A DNA stretch of 64,000 nucleotides from Paralvinella palmiformis. Lineage: Eukaryota; Annelida; Polychaeta; Terebellida; Alvinellidae. The translations under genes were made by a program, and so were the position numbers. The notes below the pieces were generated by a model that was given only the letters and a program-made list of their open reading frames with translations, was not told where the DNA came from and did no database searches. Below are positions 63,051 to 64,000 of this stretch, piece after piece. The stretch's first letter is position 1, and every line of letters begins with the position of its first letter. Location of the stretch: the NCBI GenBank assembly GCA_025642065.1, contig JAODUP010000964.1:62501-126500 (forward strand), read 5' to 3'.

Positions 63051-63509
63051 TATCACCATTTCTTTATGTCACTCCACGTACAGCTAAAAGAAAAAGAAAT
63101 GCATGTTGAATATATATTATAGTATGGCGCGGATGTCTACTCTTTCGCGCAGTGATAAATTCTAATATTCAATGGGATACTCGAAATTTTCAAATGTTGA
63201 CGTGGTGATTATGGATTAGCTTCCAATTCGCGAATTTACATTAAAATCTTGGTAATTCTAGTTATAGTTTGATTCCTTATATATCTTGCGGAACAATACG
63301 AGGTGCTCTCTTCTAATAATGCCAAATTCTTTAAATGATGCTTACAGTAAGAAATAACTGGATGGGGGATGCGGGCATATTAAGAAAGGAAAAAGTATAT
63401 ATCTATTCTGTTTCCTGATGTTAGTCTACCTGTCACGTGACGAACAGGGCTCACCATTCCAAACTTATTACTGTTCGAAAGTTGATTCGGTGCGTTGTTT
63501 GCGAATTAC

Positions 63510-63700
63510 ATTAATGGAGAACGTCGAGGCTAATCGGCAATTAGGCTCCGTACGTATTACTATCTGAAACCAACCGAGGTCGCCAATTGTATTCTCATTA
63601 CAGAAGTCACCCTTGGCTCTTTCACCAGATAAAGAATGCACATCCAGTGACCTAAGTGCATTAATATAATTGATTTCATATAAGACTATGTCTGCCAAAA
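63510..63700. repeat. dispersed repeat, copy 2
   Basis: Counterpart of 50265-50475, same orientation, with several small indels. No coding capacity in either copy. Confidence 0.6.
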
Positions 63701-64000
63701 TGATGAGACAAAGAAGCTCCCCGGTTATATACGTTGAATTGCTAGGTCAAGTTGCTAGTAGAACGAGTCGTTTGAAGGATGTCCCACTAATCTTCGTTGT
63801 CATCAACGAAACAATGGAACGTAATGCAAAACACGAAGATTTATTAGTTTGTGATGTGTTTTATGTATATTGTGGGTTTTAACTAAATGCGAAGTTCGTG
63901 AAACAGAACATGAACTAGTTTACGACTGTTTGTTATGTTAAGGCTGCCAACATTACATAGTTGCTATCGATCATGAACTATACGGTGTTATAGATGATAT

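Noticed and set aside
63670..63882. 70-codon frame near the right edge
   Set aside because: It starts inside a dispersed repeat and has no recognised motif; length is within chance.

Overview
The window is nuclear DNA from an animal, most likely a lophotrochozoan and plausibly a mollusc. The reasons are an intron-rich gene homologous to a vertebrate Golgi protein, AT-rich introns full of microsatellites, tRNA-headed SINEs and decayed non-LTR retrotransposons. The species cannot be named from the sequence alone.

Region 1 (1-31665, + strand) is one gene, and the only one I can support: the 3' part of GCC2 (GRIP and coiled-coil domain protein 2, GCC185), a trans-Golgi tethering golgin. I reconstructed 21 coding exons by hand. 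They give about 1567 residues in unbroken phase: a long coiled coil, an acidic linker, a C-terminal GRIP domain and a Gly-Trp tail ending at a stop at 31663-31665. The 5' end lies left of the window.

Its introns carry five copies of one roughly 0.9-kb inverted-repeat DNA element flanked by TA (pogo/Tigger-like by inference). They also hold eight copies of a tRNA-derived SINE (SINE-A), several with target-site duplications and one nested in a DNA element. There is a small hAT-type MITE with a perfect 8-bp duplication, an 875-bp tandem duplication, and short tandem repeats placed next to splice acceptors.

Region 2 (31666-52300) looks like a gene desert after a possible 3-kb 3' UTR. It holds two broken non-LTR retrotransposons (an L1-like one at 36.1-37.2 kb and a CR1/Jockey-like one at 38.05-38.9 kb), copies of three SINE families, a long hairpin at 43.26-43.47 kb and many microsatellites.

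Region 3 (52300-61600) is a tandem array of about 2.3-kb non-coding units: four units, of which the middle two are nearly identical. The remaining right end carries microsatellites and fragments related to the array. I found no undescribed protein-coding system. The most unusual structures are the 2.3-kb array, the GCC2-intron DNA-element family and the 43.3-kb hairpin.
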